NCBI GenBank assembly: GCA_035295845.1
Contig: DATGIF010000019.1
Coordinates: 409,487 to 473,486, forward strand
DNA length: 64,000 bases
Direction: 5' to 3'
Source: Palsa-892 sp035295845
GTDB taxonomy: Bacteria; Pseudomonadota; Alphaproteobacteria; Rhizobiales; Xanthobacteraceae
The translations under genes and the position numbers were made by a program. Of this stretch, positions 18,012 to 26,937 are shown one piece after another. The first letter of the stretch is position 1, and each line of letters opens with the position of its first letter. The notes beneath the pieces are model-generated. The model was given only the letters and a program-made list of their open reading frames with translations, had not been told where the DNA came from and ran no database searches.

Positions 18012-19055
18012 ATGGCCGCCCAGCCCGCCGCGCCGCAACCGCCGCCGAAGGCGAAGCCCGCTTCCGGCGCGGGGGGCTATTTCGTTTGGGGCTCGCTCGC
18101 GGTCTTCGCCCTGATCGGTGTTTCGGTGCTGATGGCGATGGGGATTGGCGCCTCGCGCGGCGGCTTTGGTGTCACGCCGACGAACACGCGGCCGCCGATG
18201 ATGCCCGTCGTGCAAAAGCCGGCGGCCTCCGAGTTCGAGATCGACCGCCTCAAGGACGCGCTGCGTGACCTTTCCGCCCAACGCGATCGTCTGGAGGCGC
18301 GCGTCGACCAATTGGAGCATTCGGTGGGCGACATCACCGCGAGCATCGGCGCGGTCAAGGACCGGCCGACGGCACCGCCCGCAGCAAAGACCGATCCCGA
18401 AACGAAACCGGTGTCCGCCCCCGGCGCCGCGCTGATCCCGACGACCGTCGAGCCCGTCGCTCCGCAGGCTACCGTACCGGTGGCGCCGCCGGGCGCCATT
18501 CCGCAAATGCCCGCGCCGGTCCAGGCGAACGTTCCGCCGCCGCCCGAGGAGCTGGAGCCGGTGAAGCCTTCAATCATGCCGCGCACCACGCGGCCGCAGG
18601 TCTCGCCGCGGCCCCTGCCCGCGCCCAAGACCGTGAAGCTCAATCCGCCGCCGCCCGTGCAAGCGCCGCCGGCTCAGATCCAGCCGCCGCAAGCCGCGGC
18701 GCCAAAAGGCCCGTCGACGCAAGTCGCGCAAATCCTGCCGCAAGCAAATCCAGCGGCCGCGGATTCCGGCACCAGCAAGACCGAATTCGCCATCGATCTC
18801 GGCGGCGAAATGTCAATCGACGGCCTGCGCGCGCGCTGGGCCAATATCAAGGGCAACCATGGCGCGGCCCTCGAAGGCCTGCGGCCGCTCGTCAGCGTGC
18901 GCGAGGGGGTGAAACCCGGCACTGTCGAATTGCGGCTGATCGCGGGCCCGGTGCCCAATGCCGGGGACGCGGCCAAGGTCTGCGCCAGCCTGCAGACCAA
19001 AGGCGTTGCCTGCCGGACGACCGAATTCGACGGCCAGCGGCTCTCTTTACGCTGA
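18012..19055 (+). CDS. Membrane-anchored SPOR-like domain protein with proline-rich linker
   Basis: The 347-residue protein starts at ATG 18012 after GGAG. A single transmembrane helix lies at about residues 24-46 (GGYFVWGSLAVFALIGVSVL), then a coiled coil at about 65-110 (EIDRLKDALRDLSAQRDRLE), a long Pro/Ala linker, and a C-terminal domain at about 255-345. That last domain (FAIDLGGEMSIDGLRARWAN ... GLRPLVSVREG ... VELRLIAGPVPN ... CASLQTKGVACRTTEFDG) looks like a SPOR fold. SPOR domains bind denuded peptidoglycan at division sites, so a periplasmic envelope role is likely; this is inference from pattern. Confidence 0.7.
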   Translation: MAAQPAAPQPPPKAKPASGAGGYFVWGSLAVFALIGVSVLMAMGIGASRGGFGVTPTNTRPPMMPVVQKPAASEFEIDRLKDALRDLSAQRDRLEARVDQLEHSVGDITASIGAVKDRPTAPPAAKTDPETKPVSAPGAALIPTTVEPVAPQATVPVAPPGAIPQMPAPVQANVPPPPEELEPVKPSIMPRTTRPQVSPRPLPAPKTVKLNPPPPVQAPPAQIQPPQAAAPKGPSTQVAQILPQANPAAADSGTSKTEFAIDLGGEMSIDGLRARWANIKGNHGAALEGLRPLVSVREGVKPGTVELRLIAGPVPNAGDAAKVCASLQTKGVACRTTEFDGQRLSLR

Positions 19056-19104
19056 TCGCTTTGGCGCATTGCGGCGCCGGCCGCGCGCATGGCAAGTTTC
19101 GTCC

Positions 19105-19548
19105 ATGCACACCCGATCGTTTCTGCCGTCGCCGCGCGCCTCGAACGTACTGATCGCGTTGGGCGCGGCCGCGCTCGGATACGCGCTTTATCTCCGCTAT
19201 TTCATGATCGAGAATTCGACGGTGGGGCTTGCCTGCGAGGCCGGGCTCGGAACGCCCGCCTGCATGGTGCGGATGAGCGTGATTTTTCTCTTCCGCTATC
19301 AGGTCTTCGGCGTTCTCGCCCTCATCGCCGCCATCTATCACCTGTTGCGGCCCGACATTTACGCTTTCGCCGCGGGCATGATCACCGCCGCCTTCGGGCT
19401 CGTGCTCTACAACAACGGGCTCGCCGCCCTTGCCACGGCGCTTCTCGTCGTCAGCTTCGCACGACCCGTAATCGTAGACACGCCGCCGCCAGAAGCAGAA
19501 ACAAAGCGGCGAGCCACTGGGCCTGCCAGTTCAGCAGCCCCTCGTTGA
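19105..19548 (+). CDS. Small multi-span membrane protein, unknown function
   Basis: The 147-residue protein starts at ATG 19105. It has about four hydrophobic segments (VLIALGAAALGYALYLRYF, VIFLFRYQVFGVLALIAAIY, YAFAAGMITAAFGLVLY, ALATALLVVSFA) and two cysteines in an external-looking loop (LACEAGLGTPACMVR). The layout of helices and cysteines recalls small quinone- or disulfide-linked membrane proteins, but no DsbB motif is clear. Its last 98 nt overlap the 3' end of the convergent ndvC gene, an unusually long overlap. Confidence 0.65.
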   Translation: MHTRSFLPSPRASNVLIALGAAALGYALYLRYFMIENSTVGLACEAGLGTPACMVRMSVIFLFRYQVFGVLALIAAIYHLLRPDIYAFAAGMITAAFGLVLYNNGLAALATALLVVSFARPVIVDTPPPEAETKRRATGPASSAAPR

Positions 19549-21073
19549 AAAAAATGTAGATCGCGGATCCCGCGAGGATCGCCGCCGAAATCGGCTCGGC
19601 CACGCCCTCGCGCTTGAGGCCGGGCGGACAGGCGAAGGTCGCGGCGAACAGCGCGACGGCAGGCCCGGTGAACGGCGCAAAGGGGAAATCGCGATAGCGC
19701 GGGTCGAAGACAAGGCCGAGCGCGACCACGATCGCGAGCGCCACGGTCACGAGCAACAGCGCCGCCAGCAGGCGTTCGAGCGGCTTGGCGGCGCGCCGGA
19801 ACAGCGGGTCGAGCACGGTGGCAAAGCCCGCCATCGGCGTTCCGTAAGCCGCGGCCGCGGCTGCGACGGGGGGCGTAATGAAGGCGATAAGAACAAGAAT
19901 TGTTGATTTTATCCAATCGATTATGGTCAAGCTTTCAAGTGGTACGAGAACGAGCGCCCAGCCCACAAACAGGCCTCCCGCCAGCGCTATCGCGGCAATC
20001 GGCGGCCAGTGGATTTTCTCCGGCTCCTCCTCGCCCTGGCTGCGGGCGGCGAAGTAGGCGGCGGCGAAAGTGACGAAGGCGAGCAGGATGCCGAGAACGC
20101 ACTGGTAAAACCACAGCGGATGGTCGCGTACCGGGGCGCCCCAAGCGAATTTGGGCAGGCGTTTTTCCCCGTCATAGAGCCCCCAATGGCCGCCGACCGT
20201 GCCTTCGAGCTGGCGCTTCCACGGCTGGTCAAAGGCTTCGATCAGATTGATCGGCCAGTAATTGCGCTTGGCGATGGCAATCACCTCTTCCATCACCCGC
20301 GCCTGGTTCGCGGGCGAAGGAAGCGCGCCGTCGCGCATGCGGCCGGCGCTCGGCCAGCCGACCTCGCCGATCATGATCTGCTTGTTCGGGAAGCTCGCGG
20401 CGACCTTGGCCTGCACCTCGGCCACGTGCCGGGCCGCAAGGGCCGCGTGCAGCGGAAAATCTTCCCAATACGGGAGGACGTGGATGGTGACGAAATCGAC
20501 CGCCGGAGCCAATTCGCGATTGCGGAGCCAGTACTCCCAGACATCGGCATAGGTCACCGGCAGGCCGGTTTCCCGCTTCACCCGCTCGATGATGCCCTTG
20601 AGGTCGGGCACGGCCATCTCGCCGCGAAGGAGAACCTCGTTCCCGACGATGACCATTTTGATGACGTCACGGTTATTGCGGGCGAGCGCAATGCCGGTCT
20701 CGATTTCGAGCCGGTTCCGCTCGGGATCGCGGCTCAGCCAAATGCCTTGCAGCACGGAAAGCCCGTATTTGCGGGCAATCTCGGCGATCTGATCGAGCCC
20801 CTGGGAATTCGAATAGGTGCGGATGCAGGAGGTGATTTCGGCGAGTTTCGCCAGATCCGCATCGATCTGTTCGGCCGGAATCTCGAGCGCCCGGTTCAGC
20901 GGCGATTGCGCCCCCCGAAACGGCGCGTACGAAACGCAGGCAAGCTTCTCCCCCGGATCCAGCGGCGAGCGGGGCATGGCCTGAGGTTGGCCCAGGATAT
21001 ACCAAAGGAGTGCGATCAGGGCCGAAACGGCGGCAAGCAGAACGGCAGGTTGGCGAGCGTACGCTAAAAACAA
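19451..21073 (-). CDS. ndvC: NdvC-like beta-(1,6)-glucan synthase / GH17 membrane protein
   Basis: The 540-residue protein has an N-terminal membrane anchor (about residues 7-28), a periplasmic GH17-type domain (about 45-300) and about seven transmembrane helices in the C-terminal 230 residues. GH17 features are SYAPFRG, IRTYSNSQGLDQIAEIARKY, the acid/base glutamate in IVGNEVLL and the nucleophile glutamate in MIGEVGWPSAG. The arrangement matches NdvC of Bradyrhizobium, which is needed for the beta-1,6 linkages of cyclic beta-glucans used in hypo-osmotic adaptation and symbiosis. It diverges from a small secreted-protein gene and ndvB. Assignment rests on motifs and context. Confidence 0.85.
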   Translation of the reverse strand: MFLAYARQPAVLLAAVSALIALLWYILGQPQAMPRSPLDPGEKLACVSYAPFRGAQSPLNRALEIPAEQIDADLAKLAEITSCIRTYSNSQGLDQIAEIARKYGLSVLQGIWLSRDPERNRLEIETGIALARNNRDVIKMVIVGNEVLLRGEMAVPDLKGIIERVKRETGLPVTYADVWEYWLRNRELAPAVDFVTIHVLPYWEDFPLHAALAARHVAEVQAKVAASFPNKQIMIGEVGWPSAGRMRDGALPSPANQARVMEEVIAIAKRNYWPINLIEAFDQPWKRQLEGTVGGHWGLYDGEKRLPKFAWGAPVRDHPLWFYQCVLGILLAFVTFAAAYFAARSQGEEEPEKIHWPPIAAIALAGGLFVGWALVLVPLESLTIIDWIKSTILVLIAFITPPVAAAAAAYGTPMAGFATVLDPLFRRAAKPLERLLAALLLVTVALAIVVALGLVFDPRYRDFPFAPFTGPAVALFAATFACPPGLKREGVAEPISAAILAGSAIYIFFNEGLLNWQAQWLAALFLLLAAACLRLRVVRS

Positions 21074-21262
21074 GGACGGCCCCCACCCGGCGGCTTCCGG
21101 AAACCCGACTTAGCCATCGACCGGCAACACCCTCAAGCGGAACCGGCAGGCATTCTTAACCGCCTCGCGCTACCCCTCTTGCATGGCGCCGCGATGATGA
21201 CAAAATCAAACGTCAAATAGCCTCGCCGGAGGCGGGGGAATCGCCTCCCTGAGTTTCCGAAG

Positions 21263-21718
21263 ATGCCTTTCGCGCTTCGATTTGCAGCCGTCGCTTTCGC
21301 AGGCGGCCTTTTTTTCGCGTCCCTGGTACCGGCTTTTTCGCAAAGCCAAGACGGGGAGCAGAAGCCCGTCGCCCCGCAAACCGCCGAAGAAAAAGCCAAG
21401 GAAGAAAAGGCCAAGGAAGCGCGGGTGAAAGCAGCGCGTGAATTTGCGGAAGCAGCGAAGCTGTCGAAGAATGCCGGACTTCCCGAATGCCTGTGGACCG
21501 GCCGTCTCGCGGCGAGCTTGCTGTATCGCAACGATGTCGACACCACCAAGCGCTACATGGATCTCTACGACCGTTTCGGTTGTCCCGCCGACCATCTCAA
21601 GCTTGCCATCCGCTGCGTCGTGCAGCTGTGGCCGCGGCAGGGCGCGGAAATGCTGGCCGACAGGGTGCAGGCCTGCTGGGTCAATCCCGACACCCCACCT
21701 CCTTCGCTCGGTCAATGA
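21263..21718 (+). CDS. Small secreted or periplasmic protein between ndvC and ndvB
   Basis: The 151-residue protein has a clear signal peptide (FALRFAAVAFAGGLFFASLV ... PAFSQ, cleavage near residue 26), then a Lys/Glu/Ala helical stretch (EEKAKEEKAKEARVKAAREF) and a conserved-looking C-terminal part with four cysteines (LPECLW, FGCPADH, IRCVVQLW, QACWVNP). I do not recognise the family. It sits between two beta-glucan synthesis genes and points toward ndvB, so it may assist glucan synthesis or export; that is inference from position. Confidence 0.7.
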   Translation: MPFALRFAAVAFAGGLFFASLVPAFSQSQDGEQKPVAPQTAEEKAKEEKAKEARVKAAREFAEAAKLSKNAGLPECLWTGRLAASLLYRNDVDTTKRYMDLYDRFGCPADHLKLAIRCVVQLWPRQGAEMLADRVQACWVNPDTPPPSLGQ

Positions 21719-21869
21719 GGGCGTTGGGAACCACCCTTTCCCGCGGAACAACCATGCCTCTTTCGAGTCATAGAGCGGGAGAAATGCGTCCGGAGACGGG
21801 CGTGCCGCACGCTTCCAGGGCGGCAACGGGCATGCGGCCGTCAGGTCCGCCGAGGATGGACAAAATTTA

Positions 21870-24488
21870 ATGCGCGTCGCCGCCGCGATCCTCGGTTTCG
21901 TCGCCGCCCTGCACGCGGGGATCTGGCTCATTGTCCGCGAGAGCGGCACCGCGCCCTCCGCCTATGGCCAGTTTGCAAGCCTTTCGTTCGCGCCCTTTAA
22001 CCCCAGCGACAAACCGGACGGCGGCGCCCGCACCACCGAAGAGCAGATCCGCGCTGACTTGAAGGTGATCGCACCTTATACCCGCGCGATCCGGACCTAT
22101 GCGGCCACGGGCGGGCTTGAGCTGGTGCCCCCGATAGCCGCCGAATTCGGCATCCGCGTCACCGTCGGCGCGTGGGTCGATAAGGACGCCGAGCGCAACG
22201 AACGCGAGATCAAGAGCGCAATCGAGCTCGCGCGCAAAAACTGGAACGTCAATGGCATCGTCGTCGGCAACGAGACGATCCTGCGCGACGACGTTAAGCC
22301 CGACCAACTGATCGAATTGATCCAGCGCGTGAAGCGCGAAGTTTCGGTGCCGGTGACGACCGGCGAAATCTGGAGCACGTGGCGCGATCACCCCGAACTT
22401 GCGTCGGCGGTCGATTTTATCGGCGTTCATATTCTTCCCTACTGGGAAGGCGTGCCGGAAGAAAATGCGGCGGACGACGCCATCGGAAAATACGAGCAGC
22501 TTCGCTCTCTCTATCCCGGCAAGCGCATCGTGATCGCCGAGTTCGGCTGGCCCAGCGCCGGCTACAATCTCAAGCAGGCCGATCCCGGCACCATCGTGCA
22601 GGCGCAGATCATCCGCGATTTCGTTTCACGCGCCGCGCAGCTCGACATCGATTACAACATCGTCGAGGCCTTCGATCAGCCGTGGAAGAGTTTCGAAGGC
22701 AGCGTCGGGCCCTATTGGGGCGTGTTCGACGCCGACCGCAATCCGAAGTTCCCGCTTTCCGGCCGGATCGACGATCCGACCTGGCGGCTCCGCATGACCT
22801 TTGCGCTCATCTTCGGCGTGCTCATTTCGATCCCGATTCTCTCCATCGCCGGCATCACCGCGGCGCAGGCCTTTTTGCTCGCGGCCGCGGCCAATGCGGT
22901 CGGCGCCTGGTTCGCGGTGGTGATCGACTACTGGGTCTCGCATTATTTCGTATTCGGCGCCGCGATCGCGCTCGGCCTTGGCGTCGTGCTTCTGGTGCCG
23001 CTCGTCCTGATCGCGCTCAGCCGCATCGAGGAGCTCGCGGAAATCCTGTTCGGCATCCGGCCGCAGCGGCTGTTGCTCGCGCGCGCGGACACAGCACTCG
23101 CGCGCACGCCGAAGGTTTCCATTCATATTCCCGCGCATAACGAGCCGCCGGAAATGCTGAAGCAGACGCTCGATTCCGTCGCCAAGTTGGACTGGCCGGC
23201 ATTCGAGTGCATCGTCGTCATCAACAACACGCCCGATCCCGCGCTGTGGCAGCCGGTGGAAGAGCATTGCCGCCTGCTCGGCGAACGCTTCAAGTTCCTC
23301 AACGTCGACAAGCTCACGGGCTTCAAGGCGGGCGCGCTCAGGCTCGCACTTGATCACACCGCCGACGATGCCGAGATCATCGGCGTCATCGACGCCGACT
23401 ACGCCGTGGCGCCGAACTGGCTGAAGGATCTCATGCCCGCCTTCGAGGACCCGACGGTCGGCATCGTGCAGGCGCCGCAGGATCATCGCGACGGCGGCAA
23501 GAGCGTGGTGGCGGAATTGATGAACGGCGAATATGCCGGCTTCTTCGACATCGGCATGGTGCAACGGAACGAGGCCAACGCCATCATCGTGCACGGCACC
23601 ATGTGCCTCGTGCGCCGCGCCGCGCTGCTCGACGCCGGCAACTGGTCGAGCGACACGATTTGCGAGGACACCGATCTCGGGCTCACGCTCCTCGAACGCG
23701 GCTGGCGGGCGCATTACACCAACCGCCGCTACGGCTGGGGGCTCCTGCCCGACGGCTTCGAAGCCTACAAAAAGCAGCGCCACCGCTGGGCCTATGGCGG
23801 CATTCAGATCATCCGCAAGCACTGGCGGCGCTTCCTGCCCGGCGGCAGCTTGCTGACGGCGCGGCAGCGGCTCGAATTCCTGCTCGGCTGGCTCGGCTGG
23901 CTCGGCGCCGAGAGCCTCGGCGTCGTGGTCGCGGCCCTGAACATTCTATGGGTGCCGATCGTCGTCTTCGCCGGCATCGCCATTCCCGAGCGCATTTTGA
24001 CGATGCCTATCCTCGCGACCTTCATCGTCACGCTCGTGCATTTCCTCGCGCTTTATTTCGCGCGCGTCGACATCCCCGCCCGCCAGGCGATCGGGGCCGC
24101 TTTCGCCGCGATGGGTTTGCAGTTCACGATCGCCAAGGCCGTTGCCGACGGCCTGGTCATGGACCACCTGCCGTTCGTGCGCACCGACAAGGGCGGCCGC
24201 CGGGCGCAGGCGCACTTCCCGGCGCTGTTCGAGGCGGCCCTCGGCTTTTTGCTGATCGCGGGCGCGGCGTTGCTGCTCGCGACCAACAAGAACCAGGTGC
24301 GCGAGATCTATATCTTTGCGGTCGTGCTGATGGTGCAGAGCCTGCCGTTCCTGTCGGCGGCGGCGCTCGCCGCGATCGAGCGCTCGGCGTGGAATGATTT
24401 TGCGACCTGGCGCAAGTTTGCCGCCAAGATCGCGGCGCTCATTCCGGGCCGCATTCCGCCGGCGAGCCCGCCCGCGACCGCGGAATGA
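21870..24488 (+). CDS. ndvB: NdvB-like beta-(1,3)-glucan synthase, GH17-GT2 fusion
   Basis: The 872-residue membrane protein combines a periplasmic GH17-type domain (about residues 30-300; acid/base Glu in VVGNETIL near 134, nucleophile Glu in IAEFGWPSAGY near 224) with a family 2 glycosyltransferase (about 410-680). GT2 motifs: HIPAHNEPPEMLKQTLDSV, the acceptor Asp pair in IGVIDADYAV near 507, EDTDLGL near 599 and QRHRW near 635. Transmembrane helices lie at about 305-390 and in the C-terminal 180 residues. This is the architecture of Bradyrhizobium NdvB, which polymerises UDP-glucose into cyclic beta-(1,3),(1,6)-glucan. It pairs functionally with ndvC 0.8 kb away. Confidence 0.92.
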   Translation: MRVAAAILGFVAALHAGIWLIVRESGTAPSAYGQFASLSFAPFNPSDKPDGGARTTEEQIRADLKVIAPYTRAIRTYAATGGLELVPPIAAEFGIRVTVGAWVDKDAERNEREIKSAIELARKNWNVNGIVVGNETILRDDVKPDQLIELIQRVKREVSVPVTTGEIWSTWRDHPELASAVDFIGVHILPYWEGVPEENAADDAIGKYEQLRSLYPGKRIVIAEFGWPSAGYNLKQADPGTIVQAQIIRDFVSRAAQLDIDYNIVEAFDQPWKSFEGSVGPYWGVFDADRNPKFPLSGRIDDPTWRLRMTFALIFGVLISIPILSIAGITAAQAFLLAAAANAVGAWFAVVIDYWVSHYFVFGAAIALGLGVVLLVPLVLIALSRIEELAEILFGIRPQRLLLARADTALARTPKVSIHIPAHNEPPEMLKQTLDSVAKLDWPAFECIVVINNTPDPALWQPVEEHCRLLGERFKFLNVDKLTGFKAGALRLALDHTADDAEIIGVIDADYAVAPNWLKDLMPAFEDPTVGIVQAPQDHRDGGKSVVAELMNGEYAGFFDIGMVQRNEANAIIVHGTMCLVRRAALLDAGNWSSDTICEDTDLGLTLLERGWRAHYTNRRYGWGLLPDGFEAYKKQRHRWAYGGIQIIRKHWRRFLPGGSLLTARQRLEFLLGWLGWLGAESLGVVVAALNILWVPIVVFAGIAIPERILTMPILATFIVTLVHFLALYFARVDIPARQAIGAAFAAMGLQFTIAKAVADGLVMDHLPFVRTDKGGRRAQAHFPALFEAALGFLLIAGAALLLATNKNQVREIYIFAVVLMVQSLPFLSAAALAAIERSAWNDFATWRKFAAKIAALIPGRIPPASPPATAE

Positions 24489-24499
24489 GCCGGACCCGT

Positions 24500-25213
24500 T
24501 CAGCCCTTCAGCCGGCCCGCCACCACGTCCCAATTGATGATGTTGTCGAGGAGCGCCCGTACGTGATCGGTGCGGCGGTTCTCGTAATCGAGATAATAGG
24601 CGTGCTCCCACACGTCGACGCCGAGGAGCGCCGTCTTGCCGCTGGTGAGCGGACCGTCGCCGCCTGACGTATCGATGATCTCGAGCTTGCCGCCGTCGCC
24701 CTGCACGAGCCAGGTCCAGCCCGAGCCGAACACGGCGCCCGCCTGCGCCACGAATTTGTTCTTCAACTCGTCGAACGAACCGAAGGTGACGCTGATCAAT
24801 TCGAGAAGCCGGCCCTCGGGTGACTTGGCGCCGCCCGGCGTCAGCATTTCCCAGTAGCGCTCGTGGTTCCACGCCTGGCCGGCATTGTTGAAGAAGCGGC
24901 GGTCCTTGTCCTTGTTCGCCTCGACAACGAGCTGCGGCAAGGTCATCGACGCATAGGGCGTGTCCTTGGTGATGGTGTTGAGATTGGCGTAGTAGCTCGC
25001 GTGATGGCGGCTGTAATGGAGCGCCACGGTGCGGGCGCCGATGATCGGCGCGAGCGCATTCTCGGCGAAGGGCAAGGGCGGCTGCTTGAACGGGCCGGAA
25101 GCGGGCGGCGTTTGCGCCTGCGCGAGCTGGGTCTCGGCCTCGGCGAGGTAGGACGCGGCAAACGTCGCGGCCGCCGCGGCCGCAACAAAGGCTCGACGAT
25201 TAACTCTGGACAT
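24500..25213 (-). CDS. Superoxide dismutase (Fe/Mn family) with Tat signal peptide
   Basis: This SOD has about 237 residues. ATG 25213 is chosen because GGAGGAAGG precedes it and the N-terminus is then a twin-arginine leader (SRVNRRAFVAAAAAATFAAS) ending near QLAQA; the open frame continues upstream without sense. The mature domain begins FKQPPLPFAENALAPIIGAR. The metal ligands are all present: His in LHYSRHHASYY, His in NHERYWEML, and Asp and His in DVWEHAYYLDYEN. Fe/Mn SODs are usually cytosolic, and Tat export of a folded metalloenzyme would place this one in the periplasm to detoxify superoxide. Fe versus Mn cannot be decided by eye. Confidence 0.93.
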   Translation of the reverse strand: MSRVNRRAFVAAAAAATFAASYLAEAETQLAQAQTPPASGPFKQPPLPFAENALAPIIGARTVALHYSRHHASYYANLNTITKDTPYASMTLPQLVVEANKDKDRRFFNNAGQAWNHERYWEMLTPGGAKSPEGRLLELISVTFGSFDELKNKFVAQAGAVFGSGWTWLVQGDGGKLEIIDTSGGDGPLTSGKTALLGVDVWEHAYYLDYENRRTDHVRALLDNIINWDVVAGRLKG

Positions 25214-25367
25214 GGCCTTCCTCCGTTCATCGCCGCGCGGGGCGCCGCGTTTCGCTGGCGGGAAATCTAGACCCCGCGCGTAAAACGACAAGCACGCATT
25301 TGCCTGCGCCAGAAACAATCGTGCGGCGAAAAAATTCCCGCGCGCGCTCAGCCGTTTAGCGGCGCCG

Positions 25368-26933
25368 TCAATCCATTACGGCGGCGGGCTGGGTGCCTGG
25401 CGTAATGCGCGCCGGGCGCCGCATCAGCCAGACCAAAAACGCCGCCGGCAGGCTGATGATCAGCATGAACTTGAAGTCGTTGGCATAGGCGATGATCGCC
25501 GCCTGCCGCGTCACCTCGCCGTTGATCGCCATCAGGCCCAGGGGATTGGCGAGATTCCAGAAGAGGTACGCGCCGCCGGTCTGCAACATGCGATTGAACG
25601 GCGTCACGTATTCGGCGAGTGCCGCGTGATTGATTTGGGTGCCTTGCGCGAGCAGGAACGAGGAAACGGAAATGCCGATGGCGCTGCCGACATTGCGCAC
25701 GAGGTTGAGGATTGCGGTGGCCTCGGTGCGCAGCTCAACCGGCACCGTGGTGAAGCCGATGACGTTCAGCGGAATGAACAGGAAGCCAAGGCCGAAGCCC
25801 TGAATAACGCCGGTCCACGTCACCGACCAGACGCTGACGTCGGGAGTCCACACGGTTTGCTGCCAGAGCGAATAGGCGAGAAAGGCGGTGCCGAGCGTAA
25901 GCAGAATGCGCGGATCCATCCGCATCGACAAATTGCCGGCGAGAAACATCGCCGCCATGGTGCCGAGGCCGCGCGGCGCCATCAGCAACCCCGCGCTCGT
26001 CACCGAATAGCCGCCGAGCGTTTGCAGATAGGGCGCGAGCACCGCCGAGGTCGAAAGCAGAATCGCGCCGATGCCGAACATGACAAAGAGCGCGGTGACG
26101 TAATTGCGGTCGCGAAAGAGCGCGCGCGGAATGAACGGCTTGTCCGCCAGCCACATGTGGACCGCAAACAGATAAAATCCGAGCCCGCACAGCACGAGGT
26201 AAATCACGATCTCGGTCGAGCCGAGCCAGTCCTTCTGCTCGCCGCGGTCGAGAAAAAGCTGCAGCGCCGCAAGCCCGAGGCTCAGCGCCGCGAAGCCGAT
26301 CCAGTCGAAGCGCAGCCCATCGTTCTTCGAATTGTCCTTGAGGAAGATCCACAGGCCCGCGATCGCGGCAATGCCGAAGGGCACGTTGATGTAGAACACC
26401 CAGCGCCAGTTATAGGCGTCGGTAAGATAGCCGCCGAGCGTGGGGCCAAGGATCGGCCCCACCATCACGCCCATGCCCCACACCGCCATCGCCGAGCCGC
26501 GCCGCTCGACCGGGAAGAGGTTCAGCATGGTCGATTGCGACATCGGTACCAGCGCCGCGCCAAAGGCACCCTGCAAGACGCGGAAGAGAACGATCTGTTC
26601 GAGCGTCGACGCCGCACCGCAGAGCATCGAGGCGATGGTGAAGCCGGCAAGGCAGGTGACGAAGAAGTTCTTGCGCCCGAAGCGGGCGGAAAACCAGCCG
26701 ACCGGCGCCGTCATGATCGCCGCCGCGATCACATAGGAAGTCAGCACCCAGGTGATCTGGTCGGGCGTCGTCGATAGCGAGCCCTGCATGTAGGGCAGCG
26801 CGACGTTGGCGATGGTGTTGTCGAGCGCCTGCATCAGCGTCGCGATCATCGCGCATACGCTGATGATGAGGCGGTGCGAGCCTTCCGCGGCGATGTCGCC
26901 GGCCTTCGGCTTTGGCTCCGACGAAGCAGGCAT
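25368..26933 (-). CDS. DHA2 family (EmrB/QacA-type) multidrug efflux permease
   Basis: The 521-residue major facilitator has about 14 transmembrane helices. Family motifs: MQALDNTIANVALPYMQGSL in helix 1, WVLTSYVIAAAIMTAPVGWF in helix 2, RFGRKNFFVTCLAGF in the loop 2-3, and GPILGPTLGGYLTDAYNWRW in helix 5 (motif C of drug/H+ antiporters). It follows the HlyD-type adaptor gene by 4 nt in a marR-hlyD-mfs operon. With an outer-membrane channel encoded elsewhere it should expel drugs or toxic organic acids across both membranes. Substrate range is unknown. Confidence 0.92.
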   Translation of the reverse strand: MPASSEPKPKAGDIAAEGSHRLIISVCAMIATLMQALDNTIANVALPYMQGSLSTTPDQITWVLTSYVIAAAIMTAPVGWFSARFGRKNFFVTCLAGFTIASMLCGAASTLEQIVLFRVLQGAFGAALVPMSQSTMLNLFPVERRGSAMAVWGMGVMVGPILGPTLGGYLTDAYNWRWVFYINVPFGIAAIAGLWIFLKDNSKNDGLRFDWIGFAALSLGLAALQLFLDRGEQKDWLGSTEIVIYLVLCGLGFYLFAVHMWLADKPFIPRALFRDRNYVTALFVMFGIGAILLSTSAVLAPYLQTLGGYSVTSAGLLMAPRGLGTMAAMFLAGNLSMRMDPRILLTLGTAFLAYSLWQQTVWTPDVSVWSVTWTGVIQGFGLGFLFIPLNVIGFTTVPVELRTEATAILNLVRNVGSAIGISVSSFLLAQGTQINHAALAEYVTPFNRMLQTGGAYLFWNLANPLGLMAINGEVTRQAAIIAYANDFKFMLIISLPAAFLVWLMRRPARITPGTQPAAVMD

Positions 26934-26937
26934 GGCG

